The notes under the pieces were generated by a model, which searched no databases, was not told where the DNA came from, and saw nothing but the letters and a program-made list of their open reading frames with translations. Both the position numbers and the translations under genes were made by a program. Of a stretch of 64,000 nucleotides of DNA, positions 39,732-49,350 are shown piece after piece. The first letter of the stretch is position 1. Each line of letters begins with the position of its first letter. The DNA is from Acididesulfobacillus acetoxydans (GTDB lineage Bacteria > Bacillota > Desulfitobacteriia > Desulfitobacteriales > Desulfitobacteriaceae). The stretch lies in the NCBI RefSeq assembly GCF_900016645.1, contig NZ_CDGJ01000052.1; one strand, given 5' to 3'.

Positions 39732-40505
39732 CTATATTGCCTCCTCTCCCAAGTAAGCCTCTATCACTTTCGGGTCAGTTCTAATCTCCTCCGGCGTTCC
39801 GGATGCGATGATCATGCCGTAATCCAGGACATAGATACGCTCGCATACCCCCATAACCAAGGACATATCATGCTCAATCAACAAAATGGTCAACTGAAAA
39901 TTGTCCCTGAGCCAGCGAATCAGTTCCATCAAGCCCCGTGTCTCTTGCGGATTCATACCCGCGGCCGGCTCATCCAGAAGCAAGAGCCTGGGTTCGGTCG
40001 CCATGGCCCGCGCGATCTCTAAACGCCTCTGTTCACCGTAAGGGAGATTCTTGGCCACCTCCCCGGCCCTGCCCCGCAAATGAAATACCTCGAGCAAAGC
40101 CAAGGCTTTACTCTCCATCTCGTCTTCACTGCGGAAAAAACTCGGCAGGCGCAAGATGGCACTGAAAGCCGAATATTTAGCGTGTTGGTGAAAAGCTATT
40201 TTTACATTGTCAATTACACTCAGATCCCCGAAAAGCCGGATATTTTGGAAGGTGCGGGCGATACCGCGGTGGGTTACTTGATAGGGCCTCAGCCCGCCCA
40301 CATCTTTTCCCGCGAAGATCATTTTCCCTTCACTGGGCTCGTAGACCCCGGTTAAGAGGTTAAAAACCGTCGTTTTTCCCGCCCCGTTCGGCCCAATCAA
40401 ACCGACCAACTCACCCTGGCCGATCTCTATATTAAGATCAGCCACAGCTTTGAGACCGCCAAAGGACTTGGAAAGATGCTCCAGCTTAAGCAGCACGGCT
40501 TTCAC
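39732..40505 (-). CDS. livG: Branched-chain amino acid ABC transporter ATP-binding protein LivG
   Basis: A 257-residue ABC ATPase: Walker A IGPNGAGKTTVFNLLTG, LivG-type THRGIARTFQNIRLFGDLSV, signature NLPYGEQRRLEIARA (an LPYG variant usual in LivG) and Walker B LLLLDEPAAGMN. GTG start at 40505 (or 40496) overlaps the livM end. Confidence 0.95.
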   Translation of the reverse strand: MKAVLLKLEHLSKSFGGLKAVADLNIEIGQGELVGLIGPNGAGKTTVFNLLTGVYEPSEGKMIFAGKDVGGLRPYQVTHRGIARTFQNIRLFGDLSVIDNVKIAFHQHAKYSAFSAILRLPSFFRSEDEMESKALALLEVFHLRGRAGEVAKNLPYGEQRRLEIARAMATEPRLLLLDEPAAGMNPQETRGLMELIRWLRDNFQLTILLIEHDMSLVMGVCERIYVLDYGMIIASGTPEEIRTDPKVIEAYLGEEAI

Positions 40506-41427
40506 CCTTCTTTCCCAGAAAACCGAGGTTGAACTCTTTGGTGCCCAGCAGCCCCGAAGGGCGGAACAGCATTACAACTATGAGGAGTAAAGCGGTCAAG
40601 ACCATGCGCCATTCGGGGAACTGGGACAAGTAGGCGGACAAAACGGTCATAACCACAGCCCCGACAATACTCCCGGTCATACTTCCCAGCCCTCCCAAAA
40701 CAACCATTACCAGGATGTTAAATGAGGTAAGAAAACTGAACGTTGTCGGTTGAATGAGGTACATATAATTCGCGTACAGCCCCCCGGCGAGCCCGCCCAA
40801 AAAGGAACCCAGGGTAAACGCCATGACTTTGTACTTGGTGCTGTTAATGCCCATGGCCTCCGCTGCGATTTCATTCTCCCGCACTGAAATGCAGGCCCGC
40901 CCATGGGTTGAGTTAGTGAAGTTGTGAATAATTACGACCGAGATGACGGTGAGCCAAAAGGCCCAGGTCCAATTGACCGTTCTTGGAACAGTGAAGCCGG
41001 CCGCCCCGCCTACATAATTGGTATTAAAAAAGACAACCTGGACGATCTGACCGACACCCAGAGTAGTGATCGCCAAGTAATCTCCTTTGAGCCTGAGGGT
41101 TGGCAGGCCCACCAAAAAGCCCACCGCGGCTGAGACGATACCGCCTGCCAGGATAGCCGCTCCCAGCGGCCCGTGCAGTTTAACGCTGACGATAGCGGAC
41201 AAGTAAGCCCCAATGGCCATGAAACCCGCGTGGCCGATTGAAAACTGGCCCGTAACCCCATTGATCAAATTCAGACTGGTGGCCAGAATGACATAGACAC
41301 AAATCAGCATCAGATTTACGCTGTAGAAAGGCGGAATGAGACGGGCGGCAATGGCGGCCTGGACGCCGCCGTAAACAACCAGCACGGCGAGCAGGATCAC
41401 CAGATTTTTCTTATTCAACACCTTCAT
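40486..41427 (-). CDS. livM: Branched-chain amino acid ABC transporter permease LivM
   Basis: A 313-residue permease with about nine membrane helices and the LivM loop QFSIGHAGFMAIGAYLSAI and the coupling-loop region RGRACISVRENEIAAEAMGI (HGRACISVREN). ATG at 41427; the in-frame upstream codon at 41466 would overlap livH. Pairs with LivH to form the translocation pore. Confidence 0.93.
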   Translation of the reverse strand: MKVLNKKNLVILLAVLVVYGGVQAAIAARLIPPFYSVNLMLICVYVILATSLNLINGVTGQFSIGHAGFMAIGAYLSAIVSVKLHGPLGAAILAGGIVSAAVGFLVGLPTLRLKGDYLAITTLGVGQIVQVVFFNTNYVGGAAGFTVPRTVNWTWAFWLTVISVVIIHNFTNSTHGRACISVRENEIAAEAMGINSTKYKVMAFTLGSFLGGLAGGLYANYMYLIQPTTFSFLTSFNILVMVVLGGLGSMTGSIVGAVVMTVLSAYLSQFPEWRMVLTALLLIVVMLFRPSGLLGTKEFNLGFLGKKGESRAA

Positions 41428-41437
41428 CTTTGGACAC

Positions 41438-42328
41438 CTACACTTTCTCGCGGACATTCTTGCCAAAAAGGCCGCTCGGCTTCAGGATCAGGACCAGGAT
41501 GAGAATCAGGAAAGCCACCGCGTCGCGCCAGGTGGAAGCACCCAGCGCGCTGACCGCCGACTCCGTCAGCCCCAGCACCAGCCCGCCGACCACCGCCCCC
41601 GGTATAATCCCGATCCCGCCCAGGACAGCCGCTATGAAGGCCTTCAGTCCCGGAATGATGCCCATCAACGGGTCAATCGTATTGTAATAAGCACCGTAGA
41701 GAACGCCGGCGGCGGCGGCCAAAGCCGAGCCTATGGCAAACGTCGCTGAGATGGTTGAGTTTACGTTAACGCCCATCATAAGGGCCGCGTCTTTGTCGAA
41801 CGAGGCCGCCCTCATGGCTTTGCCTATCTTCGTATACCGAACGGTAAGTGTAAGCAGGATCATGAGGATAATCGTGGTGGCAAAGATAACAATAGCCCCG
41901 TATTGCAGATATACGCCGCCGACCTTGTAAGAGACGCTCGGAAGCACCGGCGGATAAGAGCGAACCTGGGCCGAGGCGACCAGCATATTTCCGTACTCCA
42001 GAAACAAGGATACGCCAATCGCGGTGATCAAGGCGGCAACCCGTGTCGCGTTACGCAAGGGCTTATAAGCGATACGCTCAATGATCACGCCCAGAAGGGC
42101 GCAACTCGCCATCGCCAGCAACAGGGCCGGCACAAAGGACATATGCAGCCTGGACGTGGCCAGCCAGCCTACATAGGCCCCGATCATCATAACATCTCCG
42201 TGGGCAAAATTGATCAATTTCACGATCCCGTACACCATGGTGTAACCCAAGGCGATTAAGGCATAGACACTTCCCATGGACAATCCGTTGACAACTTGCT
42301 GCAACCCTTCACGCAACACATGTCCCAT
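41438..42328 (-). CDS. livH: Branched-chain amino acid ABC transporter permease LivH
   Basis: A 296-residue permease, about eight membrane helices, with the typical GLSMGSVYALIALGYTMVYG and KLINFAHGDVMMIGAY near the N-terminus and RAASFDKDAALMMGVNV in the coupling loop. ATG behind GGAGGATG. A palindromic hairpin separates it from livK. Confidence 0.94.
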   Translation of the reverse strand: MGHVLREGLQQVVNGLSMGSVYALIALGYTMVYGIVKLINFAHGDVMMIGAYVGWLATSRLHMSFVPALLLAMASCALLGVIIERIAYKPLRNATRVAALITAIGVSLFLEYGNMLVASAQVRSYPPVLPSVSYKVGGVYLQYGAIVIFATTIILMILLTLTVRYTKIGKAMRAASFDKDAALMMGVNVNSTISATFAIGSALAAAAGVLYGAYYNTIDPLMGIIPGLKAFIAAVLGGIGIIPGAVVGGLVLGLTESAVSALGASTWRDAVAFLILILVLILKPSGLFGKNVREKV

Positions 42329-42470
42329 GTTTCATCCTCCTGTCAGTCAGACCCGCGGGCAGGAAAGTTCGTCCGCTCCGCGCCCGCTCAAGTGAGCGGC
42401 CGCTTGAAGCAAGACGGCGCCCACCCCCGGCTCCGCGAATCCGCACGGTTTTTTAGCAATATGGGCGAGA

Positions 42471-42491
42471 AGGAGGGGGCATGCCCCTCCT
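42471..42491 (-). terminator. Intercistronic hairpin between livK and livH
   Basis: AGGAGGGG and CCCCTCCT pair around a self-complementary GCATG centre, 48 nt after the livK stop, followed by TCTCG only. Such partial terminators or mRNA 3' stabilisers raise binding-protein over permease expression. Confidence 0.55.
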
Positions 42492-42538
42492 GACACTCGG
42501 CAGAACCTGCGCCGGTCTGCCTGACATCCCGTTCGCCT

Positions 42539-43711
42539 TTAGGATGGTGAAACACTGGTTAGGTAGATGCCTTTGCCGTTTTTGTTCTCTTTGATGACGG
42601 CTTTCTTTTGGGGATTGTGTGTATTGGGATCAATAGTTATTTCCCCGGTTACACCTTTGAATCCGGTCAACTTATCCAGTTCCGCCGTGATCTTCGCCGG
42701 ATCCCCACTGTTGGCCGTCTGAATCGCGTTAATAATCATGTTGGCCGCATCATAGGAGAGTGCCGACATAGCGTTGGGCTCATGGCCGTATTTTTCCTTG
42801 TAATCCTTGACAAACTGAACCATGTCCGGAGAATCGTTGGCGACATGGTCGACATAGTAGGTATCGTTTAGAGCCGCCGGAGTGCCAATCGTGAACAGCG
42901 AAGGATCGTCCCAGCCGTCCCCGCCCGCGAAGGGCATCTTCATGCCTAAGTCGCGGGCTTGCTTGACGATGAGCCCGTCGTCATTATAGTAGCCCGGCAG
43001 CCAGATCAAGTCCGGGTTGGTACCTTTAATCCGGGTGAGGATACTCGTGAAGTCCTTATCGCCTGACGCATATTTTTCCTGATCGACAATTTTGCCCCCG
43101 CCCGCTGTAAAGTTCGAGATAAAAGTATCGGCCAACCCTTTAGCGTAGTCGCTTTTCTGGTCGACGATGACCGCCGCGGTTTTGGCGTGCAAAGTGCCCA
43201 AGGCAAATTTGGCGCCCACCTGTCCCTGGAAAGGATCGATGAAACAGGGCCTGAAGATATAAGGCTGCACTTTGCCCCCGGCCGCCATCGTAAGTTTGGC
43301 ATTCGTGCCGCTGGGGGTAATCAACGGTACTTTGCTGTCAGTGACGACCGGTGTGGCCGCGGCCACAAGGGAACTCGTCATGGGTCCGATGACGGCCACC
43401 ACGTTGTCACCGACCAACTTGGTCGCCGCGGTTGTCGCTTCTCCCGGGTCGGACTTGTTGTCAGCCACGTCGAGTGCCAGTTTCTTTCCGCCCAGCACTC
43501 CGCCTTTGGCGTTAATTTGATCAAACGCCATCTTGATCCCGTTTTGGGCCTCCTGTCCAAACATGGCCTGCCCGCCCGTAAGTTCGAGATCGCCACCCAC
43601 CTTAATCGTTCCGCCGCCGCCGTTTCCGGCCGCCGCACCCGTTGTGCCGCAGCCGCCGGCCAATGATAGACAGAGAATCCCCACCGTCAAAAAAGCAAAA
43701 ATCTTCTTCAT
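42539..43711 (-). CDS. livK: Branched-chain amino acid-binding lipoprotein LivK
   Basis: A 390-residue periplasmic-binding-protein type 1 lipoprotein. Lipobox LSLAGGCGTTG gives the lipidated Cys at about residue 21, followed by a Gly-rich linker. Ligand lobes: LTGGQAMFGQEAQNGIKMA, AVIGPMTSSLVAAATPV, YDAANMIINAI. It captures Leu/Ile/Val-like ligands for LivHMGF; ligand is inferred from operon context. ATG behind GGAGGGG, with promoter and operator upstream. Confidence 0.94.
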   Translation of the reverse strand: MKKIFAFLTVGILCLSLAGGCGTTGAAAGNGGGGTIKVGGDLELTGGQAMFGQEAQNGIKMAFDQINAKGGVLGGKKLALDVADNKSDPGEATTAATKLVGDNVVAVIGPMTSSLVAAATPVVTDSKVPLITPSGTNAKLTMAAGGKVQPYIFRPCFIDPFQGQVGAKFALGTLHAKTAAVIVDQKSDYAKGLADTFISNFTAGGGKIVDQEKYASGDKDFTSILTRIKGTNPDLIWLPGYYNDDGLIVKQARDLGMKMPFAGGDGWDDPSLFTIGTPAALNDTYYVDHVANDSPDMVQFVKDYKEKYGHEPNAMSALSYDAANMIINAIQTANSGDPAKITAELDKLTGFKGVTGEITIDPNTHNPQKKAVIKENKNGKGIYLTSVSPS

Positions 43712-43851
43712 TTCTTTTCTTTCCCCTCCTTTGTAACTCTCACCCGAACGAGTCCCCGCGTCGTATTTTCTCGCCTGATTCCCCCTCTCTTACATAATAG
43801 TGGGGTCTGTGCCAAAAACCGCTACATTTGACAAAGGCCCCTTTGACTTCC

Positions 43852-43875
43852 AAATTAGAAACAGTCTTCTAATTT
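43852..43875. promoter_or_regulatory. Palindromic operator candidate upstream of livK
   Basis: AAATTAGAA (43852-43860) and TTCTAATTT (43867-43875) form a perfect 9-bp inverted repeat with a 6-bp spacer. It begins 7 bp downstream of the livK -10 box, a position where a bound repressor would block transcription. The regulator is unknown. Confidence 0.65.
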
Positions 43876-43882
43876 TAACCAC

Positions 43883-43911
43883 ATTTTATATTTTCTATAG
43901 CAGCATGTCAA
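43883..43911 (-). promoter_or_regulatory. Sigma-A promoter of the liv operon
   Basis: TTGACA (43906-43911), 17-bp spacer, TAAAAT (43883-43888) on the minus strand, about 170 bp before livK. The long leader carries the palindrome. Confidence 0.8.
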
Positions 43912-44133
43912 CGCGGTATTCTGTCTTTGAACGGTCTTTCGTAAGCAGAACGTTTCCCATCGCTCAGTCAAGTCCCCCGTCACGGGTTCCCCTCCCTGAT
44001 TTCTGCCCGCCCCGTGGATTTAACAGAACTTTCGCTTAAACTTCAATGAATTTTCACATCCGGTATTTATACTAAGAGAAAACCGTATGTGTTATAATAT
44101 ATCAAGACTTGACTGCTGAAAGGGTGAAAGAAG

Positions 44134-44859
44134 ATGCCATATAATGATTTTTCTTCCCGTTCCAATTATTACCCGCCTGACAATATTGTGGATATCAAGA
44201 AGGATAGGCCGGTCTCTTTGACTCAGGTAATGGGGCTTTTATCCTTTATGTTCCTGGCCATGGCCGCGGGGGCGTTCCTTGTTCCCCCTCAATATTTCAT
44301 GCCGGCTGTCATTTTGGAATTTGTTCTGCTCTTTGTCATTCCCTTGATGAACCGGCGGGATCTTATACGCGAGCAGGATCCGGCCGCCGGTCTGACCGGT
44401 GCCCTTTCCCTGCTTTTTGCCGCTTGCGCGGGAGCCGTGCTCGGCCCCTTGGTGCAGGTCTTAATGGCGGATGCGGCCGGACGTTTGGTCCTGATCCAGG
44501 CCGCTTTGGTTACGTTTGTAGTTTTCGGAGCTTTCGGCCTTTACGGACTCGTGACCAGGCGCAATCTGGGAGTCATGGCCAAGGCGCTTTTCATCGGCTT
44601 AATAGCGCTTCTCGGGGTCATGATTCTCTCTGTATTCTTCAGCAGTTTCATGAGCCCGTTCGGCTTGTTAATCGGGATTGGGGGAGCCGTTCTTTTCAGT
44701 TTACTCACAGCTCTTGATTTTCAGCGGGTTAAGTACAGCTCAGCCGACAACGCCGTTTTGATTACCCTCAGTATCTTTTTGGACTTTGTCAACCTCTTTT
44801 CCTTCATCCTCAATATTTTCTTGCTCTTGGGCGGCGGAGGCGGCCTGAGAAAACGTTAG
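44134..44859 (+). CDS. Bax inhibitor-1/YccA family membrane protein
   Basis: A 241-residue protein with seven predicted membrane helices after a polar N-terminus of about 25 residues. The ending LITLSIFLDFVNLFSFILNIFLLL (seen in halves) and RDLIREQDPAAGLTGALS match the BI-1/YccA/YetJ family; YetJ is a pH-sensitive calcium leak channel. Function here is inferred from family. ATG follows AAAGGGTG; a TATAAT lies at 44093-44098. Followed by a strong terminator. Confidence 0.87.
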   Translation: MPYNDFSSRSNYYPPDNIVDIKKDRPVSLTQVMGLLSFMFLAMAAGAFLVPPQYFMPAVILEFVLLFVIPLMNRRDLIREQDPAAGLTGALSLLFAACAGAVLGPLVQVLMADAAGRLVLIQAALVTFVVFGAFGLYGLVTRRNLGVMAKALFIGLIALLGVMILSVFFSSFMSPFGLLIGIGGAVLFSLLTALDFQRVKYSSADNAVLITLSIFLDFVNLFSFILNIFLLLGGGGGLRKR

Positions 44860-44962
44860 ACAGAGAAAGGGGCACGGCGGCCCAGCTTCGTCAAGGGCGC
44901 CGGATAGTATGAGAGGTCCCCTGGCCCAACTTGAGGGTCATGCTGTCTACCCCCGGAATTCT

Positions 44963-44998
44963 AAAAGACCCGGCACCGTTTTGGCGTCGGGTCTTTTG
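44963..44998 (+). terminator. Intrinsic terminator of the BI-1 gene
   Basis: AAAAGACCCG and CGGGTCTTTT arms with additional inner pairing, about 100 bp after the stop codon; symmetric, so it may also serve selB from the other side. Confidence 0.8.
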
Positions 44999-45059
44999 GT
45001 CGTTGGCCGGCAGGTACAAAATTCATGGGTGCACGAGCCGGATTATCTTTAGGGGTGGA

Positions 45060-46955
45060 TCAATACATCGTGCGTTTGTCCCCCTGACGACGGGTCACGT
45101 GTTTCTGGTCGAAGTATTCCAGGAGGGGAACCGCATACTTGCGTGAGGTCTGCCAGAGCGCCCGAGCCTCCCCCACGCTGACCTCGCCGTGTTCTTTAAG
45201 GTATTTGACTAAGCTGCTTTCGGCCTCTTCCAGGGCCGCTCTGTCAAAATAAACTCCGCTGGCCACTGTCCACTTCCCGGACTCACAGAGAAATTGGGCA
45301 TATTCCAACGCGTCCTGAGGGCGGATTTTGCATTCGGCCGCCACTGACTCCAAGTCCGGGGGAGCGAGTCCCGCTTTGAGCCAGTGTCCGCTGAGACAGG
45401 CAAGGCGCTTTGCCAGCTCGATCGGCAGGGGCGCGTCTTCCCGCGGTAAGACTTTCCCCCCGGAGAAACGGCAGAGGCCTTGTACAGCCCCTGCTTCCAG
45501 GATTGACTGCCAGATCTGGTGGTTCCAGGTCACACCAAGGCGGGTCTTTAACTCTTCCCGGCCCACACCCCGGCGCAGCGGGAAGGAACTGACATAGCGC
45601 TCCACTGTTTCCGTCAGCCGCGTGCGCCAAGCAGAGGCAGCCGCCTTGGACCAGTATAGGGTTTGGCCGTTCAGCTGTGATTCTTCCAGGCGTTCTTGCT
45701 CTCTCAGGCTCTTAATCAGACCGGCAATCTCCGCGGGCGGCAGATGGAAGTGCGCGCTCAACTCGGCGGAGGTTCTTGGCTCGTTGAGCTCCCGCTCCAA
45801 TAGATCAAGAGGGTTCCCTTGGTCCATAAGGCGCAGGCGGGAGAGTTCGGCGTCTTTGTAGCGTTTGTGCTTGTATTGGGCGACTGCCAATACTTTACCG
45901 CCCGCGATGGTATGGGCCGGAGAATAGAAGCGCAGAACAAAGCGGTCTCCCGCAGCCGCCAGAACCGGAGATTCGAGGAGAATCTGCGCATACCCTTCGT
46001 CACTTGGGTTAAGTTCGTCATGATCCAAAAGGTGAATTCTGCCCAGGATCTCCGCCGTCCCCAAATGAAAGCGGAGGCGTTGCCTTTGCACGATCGACTT
46101 CCCCGCTGAGGCCAGGGCCTGGACCTTAGTGTCGAGGATCGTTCCCACAGAGAAGGAGCCCGGTGTGGCCAAGACCGCCCCCTTGGCCACCTCCGCTACT
46201 TCCAGGCCGGCCAAGTTCACGGCTACCCTTTGCCCAGCCACCGCTTGCTCCACTTTTTGGCCGTGCACTTGCAAGGAGCGTACTTTGCTGGCGCGGTGAA
46301 CCGGTTCAATCACCACATCTTGTCCAAGTTTGAGAGTTCCGCTGTAGAGTGTGCCCGTTGCCACCGTACCGAAGCCCTGAATGCTGAAGACACGGTCCAG
46401 TGGCAGACGCACGGGTCCGTTCGAGTTTTTGCTCACCGCTTCGTCCAGGATTCGGTCGATCTCCTGTTTTAGCTCGGCAATCCCTTCCCCGGTCTGAGCC
46501 GAAACGCAGCACAGCGGGCAGCCGGCAAACACGCTGTCTTTTAAATCCTCCCTAACCTCCTCCTTGACAAGTTCAAGCCATTCTTCGTCGACCAGGTCGA
46601 TCTTGTTGAGCACCACAATCCCGCGCTCAATCCCCAGAAGTGTCAGAATATCCAAATGCTCTCTGGTTTGGGGCATTGTCCCTTCGTCCGCGGCTATGAC
46701 AAGAAGGACGAGGTCCATCCCCGCCGCGCCTGCCAACATTTGTCGAACAAAACGTTCATGCCCGGGCACGTCGACAATCCCTATTTCCCTGCCGCTCGGC
46801 AGGACCGCGTGGGCAAAGCCCAGTTCAATAGAAATGCCCCGTTGTTGTTCTTCTTTAAGGCGGTCCGTGTTAATGCCGGAAAGGGCCCGAATAAGTTCGG
46901 TTTTCCCGTGGTCGACATGGCCGGCTGTACCGACGAGATAATGTCTTTTCTCCAT
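45060..46955 (-). CDS. selB: Selenocysteine-specific elongation factor SelB
   Basis: A 631-residue translation GTPase. EF-Tu-like domains 1-3: G1 GTAGHVDHGKTELI, G2 RGISIELGFA, G3 DVPGHERFVRQM, G4 LNKIDL; then four winged-helix domains (about 370-631) that bind the SECIS hairpin. It delivers Sec-tRNA-Sec to recoded UGA codons. Partner tRNA gene selC is at 33929. ATG follows GGGGGTAGGG. selA and selD are not seen in the window, so it is separated from the common selAB operon. Confidence 0.96.
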   Translation of the reverse strand: MEKRHYLVGTAGHVDHGKTELIRALSGINTDRLKEEQQRGISIELGFAHAVLPSGREIGIVDVPGHERFVRQMLAGAAGMDLVLLVIAADEGTMPQTREHLDILTLLGIERGIVVLNKIDLVDEEWLELVKEEVREDLKDSVFAGCPLCCVSAQTGEGIAELKQEIDRILDEAVSKNSNGPVRLPLDRVFSIQGFGTVATGTLYSGTLKLGQDVVIEPVHRASKVRSLQVHGQKVEQAVAGQRVAVNLAGLEVAEVAKGAVLATPGSFSVGTILDTKVQALASAGKSIVQRQRLRFHLGTAEILGRIHLLDHDELNPSDEGYAQILLESPVLAAAGDRFVLRFYSPAHTIAGGKVLAVAQYKHKRYKDAELSRLRLMDQGNPLDLLERELNEPRTSAELSAHFHLPPAEIAGLIKSLREQERLEESQLNGQTLYWSKAAASAWRTRLTETVERYVSSFPLRRGVGREELKTRLGVTWNHQIWQSILEAGAVQGLCRFSGGKVLPREDAPLPIELAKRLACLSGHWLKAGLAPPDLESVAAECKIRPQDALEYAQFLCESGKWTVASGVYFDRAALEEAESSLVKYLKEHGEVSVGEARALWQTSRKYAVPLLEYFDQKHVTRRQGDKRTMY

Positions 46956-47012
46956 AACTACCCTACCCCCTGAGTCCTTGCGTCATCCGCTATATTTAAG
47001 TGTAACTGATTT

Positions 47013-48044
47013 TCACGATTTACGCCAACGGTAGATCAGCGTGGGCAGAACCACCAGGCCGATATAGCCGAAAAGTGGATAGACAAGTCCGACAAAGCTG
47101 GAAAACTTTACACCGGCAAAAGCCAGACTGACGCCTACAAGGAGGGTCATCGCCGCGGTGTAGCTAATTCGGCCTGTGGCAACCATTCTGCTGGTGAGAC
47201 TGAAGGCGTTGCCGATGGCGGCGGTCGCCAGAGCCAGCCACAAAACTGCGGCATAGAAAAAAGCCGGCCAGTCCCCAAGTTTACCGGCAACGGCAACCAT
47301 GGGTATTTCCAGACCGTTGACTTCCGGAAAACGCAAAAGGGCCGCCCCGATAACCCCCGCGAAGGCACCCAGCGCCATCCCTCCCACCGCGGCCCCCGTG
47401 CGGGCTCCCGTCTGCCGCACCTCTTTGCCCAGTGAGGCGAAGACGACCATAGCCAAAGTCAAGTTGAAAGAGACATAGAGTACACTTGAGAGAAGCCAGT
47501 GGTTAATGAGGTGAGAGCGATAAACCGGCAATCCTTCTCCTTCCCCGGGGTGGGCCAAAAAGGCGGCCGCAAGGCCAATGCCCAGGCAGAAGAGGAACTT
47601 CAGAGGAATCAAGGCGCTGTTAATCCAGAGTACTCCTTCTCCCTTGAACCAAAGCGCGAGGACCATCAGTCCCGCGGTCAAAACTACCCCAAGCCAGCGG
47701 GGCTGCCCAAAGAATTCATAGAAGAGAGCTCCCCCCGCCGAAATCATGGCAACCATGCCCACGAGGAGCAGGGCACTGACCAGCCAATCCAAAGTTCGGC
47801 CCAGCCTGCGCCCGAAGAGACCTTCAAAGAAGACGGTATAATTCGCTACCCGCCAACGCTCCTGCAGGTCGATCATTACCCAGCCAAGGAAAGAAAACAG
47901 GAGGGCGCTGACGGCAATTCCGACCAGCCCCAAGCGTCCGAACCTGACAAAAAACTGCTGGATCTCTTGTCCGGAAGCGAATCCGGCCCCCATGACCGCG
48001 CCTACGTAAGTCGCAGCCACCTGAAAAGTCGTGCGCTTATGCAT
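47013..48044 (-). CDS. YkvI-like membrane transporter
   Basis: A 343-residue integral membrane protein with ten or so helices. The N-terminal VAATYVGAVMGAGFASGQEI is characteristic of the YkvI family, distant relatives of the amino-acid/LeuT-fold transporters. Substrate unknown. ATG behind GGGGGTGG, 57 bp before selB on the same strand and divergent from yyaC. Confidence 0.87.
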   Translation of the reverse strand: MHKRTTFQVAATYVGAVMGAGFASGQEIQQFFVRFGRLGLVGIAVSALLFSFLGWVMIDLQERWRVANYTVFFEGLFGRRLGRTLDWLVSALLLVGMVAMISAGGALFYEFFGQPRWLGVVLTAGLMVLALWFKGEGVLWINSALIPLKFLFCLGIGLAAAFLAHPGEGEGLPVYRSHLINHWLLSSVLYVSFNLTLAMVVFASLGKEVRQTGARTGAAVGGMALGAFAGVIGAALLRFPEVNGLEIPMVAVAGKLGDWPAFFYAAVLWLALATAAIGNAFSLTSRMVATGRISYTAAMTLLVGVSLAFAGVKFSSFVGLVYPLFGYIGLVVLPTLIYRWRKS

Positions 48045-48157
48045 GTGCCACCCCCTTACCCATCCTTATGGCAGGTTGAGGCAGGTAATGCATAAAGGAA
48101 GCGCAGATTGGAAATATTCTAAGAGACTGGATTTCTTGACAGGGGGTTGCGGCAAGT

Positions 48158-48763
48158 TTGAGTATACTTTCCGTCTTTGCTGAAACAGAAAAAGTCAAGG
48201 CCCATATTGATGACCCCGAGGGAAGGCAAAGACTGAAAGTGCGTCTGATCGAATGCTTTCAAAAAGCCGGACGCCGTCCCTTTCTGATTCTCTGTATCGG
48301 AACAGACCGTTCAACCGGGGACGCGCTGGGGCCTCTGATAGGTACTCAGCTGGCCCGGGCGGGCCTGCCGCGCTTACATGTCTGGGGGACCTTGGATGAG
48401 CCTGTGCATGCCACTAATCTGGCGGAGAAGATTGCTTCCATAAGGGACTCCCTTCTCAACCCCTATATAGTGGCCATTGACGCCTCGTTAGGCAGGCTCG
48501 ATTCAGTCGGCTGCGTCACGCTGGCAGACGGTCCCCTGCGGCCGGGAGCTGGAGTTCATAAGGATTTACCGGCCGTAGGCGACGTAAACATTACGGGAAT
48601 AGTCAATGTCGGCGGGTTTATGGAGTATATGGTCCTGCAGAACACCCGTCTTAATCTTGTCTGGCACATGTCCGAACGTATTAGTGAGCTGATTGCCGAC
48701 GCCTACCTTCAGACAGAAGTGTGTGCGCCTGCCGAGGCGGAAGCTTTTCGGGAGAGACGCTGA
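48158..48763 (+). CDS. yyaC: YyaC family spore protease-like protein
   Basis: A 201-residue protein of the YyaC family, related to the germination protease GPR fold: CIGTDRSTGDALGPLIGT, VWGTLDEPVHATNL and IDASLGRLDSVG contain the conserved acidic residues. Known from spore formers near parAB/oriC; exact role unproven. Start is probably TTG at 48158 behind AGGGGG, but a TATACT at 48163-48168 overlaps it, so the N-terminus is not sure. Confidence 0.88.
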   Translation: MSILSVFAETEKVKAHIDDPEGRQRLKVRLIECFQKAGRRPFLILCIGTDRSTGDALGPLIGTQLARAGLPRLHVWGTLDEPVHATNLAEKIASIRDSLLNPYIVAIDASLGRLDSVGCVTLADGPLRPGAGVHKDLPAVGDVNITGIVNVGGFMEYMVLQNTRLNLVWHMSERISELIADAYLQTEVCAPAEAEAFRERR

Positions 48764-48814
48764 AGCGCGGGTCGGCCAGGTTGTCTTGCCGGTGGCAGGT
48801 TTCGGGCGGATAAG

Positions 48815-49318
48815 CTAGCGCGCCGTAGTTCTGAGAGCCTTGGCGATGGCATCTCTTTCTTCTTCAGTCAAAGGGTAGCGCGATTCACCCTGCACTAGCG
48901 GCTTGGCATAGACTCTTGACTCGTCCCTGCTGTTTATTGAGGAGAGAACCAGTCCCGATCCTTCCTCATTGAGCAAAGCCAGAGAGAAACTCAAATCACT
49001 TCCCATGTTGGGAAAGGCATTGAAGCGAACCAGTGCCGCTTTATCTACGGCACTTTTCAATTTTTCCTCGGCCCTTGCGAGACGCAAGCGCGTGTCTTTC
49101 ATGTTCGTTTCCAGTACTTCGGACTTGGTCGAGTATTCGTTGAGGAAATCCTCCAGATCCGCCCCGGATAGAGAAGTCAGAAGAACTTTGTGCGCGGCCT
49201 GGAACTTCTTCAGTTTATTTGCCAGTCTTGCGGTCGTAATCAACATTATAAGAATCATGATGGCGAGAGCGGCCAAAGTCCACCACGCCGGAATGGTAAC
49301 GCTGGTCAAGGTAGTCAC
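48815..49318 (-). CDS. DUF4446 protein
   Basis: A 167-residue protein with one N-terminal membrane helix (about 10-32) then a coiled-coil-like stretch (45-95) and a compact C-terminal domain (VRFNAFPNMGSDLSFSLALL, VYAKPLVQG), the DUF4446 pattern. The family sits next to parAB-yyaC in spore formers; function unknown. GTG at 49318 is behind AAGGAGAAG. The open frame extends upstream into the repeat element copy 2, which is not coding. Confidence 0.87.
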   Translation of the reverse strand: MTTLTSVTIPAWWTLAALAIMILIMLITTARLANKLKKFQAAHKVLLTSLSGADLEDFLNEYSTKSEVLETNMKDTRLRLARAEEKLKSAVDKAALVRFNAFPNMGSDLSFSLALLNEEGSGLVLSSINSRDESRVYAKPLVQGESRYPLTEEERDAIAKALRTTAR

Positions 49319-49350
49319 TTTCTTCTCCTTCCACGCTGGCTCATCCAACC

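Noticed and set aside
43800..44039. Plus-strand 79-codon open frame in the livK/BI-1 gap
   Set aside because: Runs across the liv promoter and palindrome, has no ribosome-binding site and no family features.
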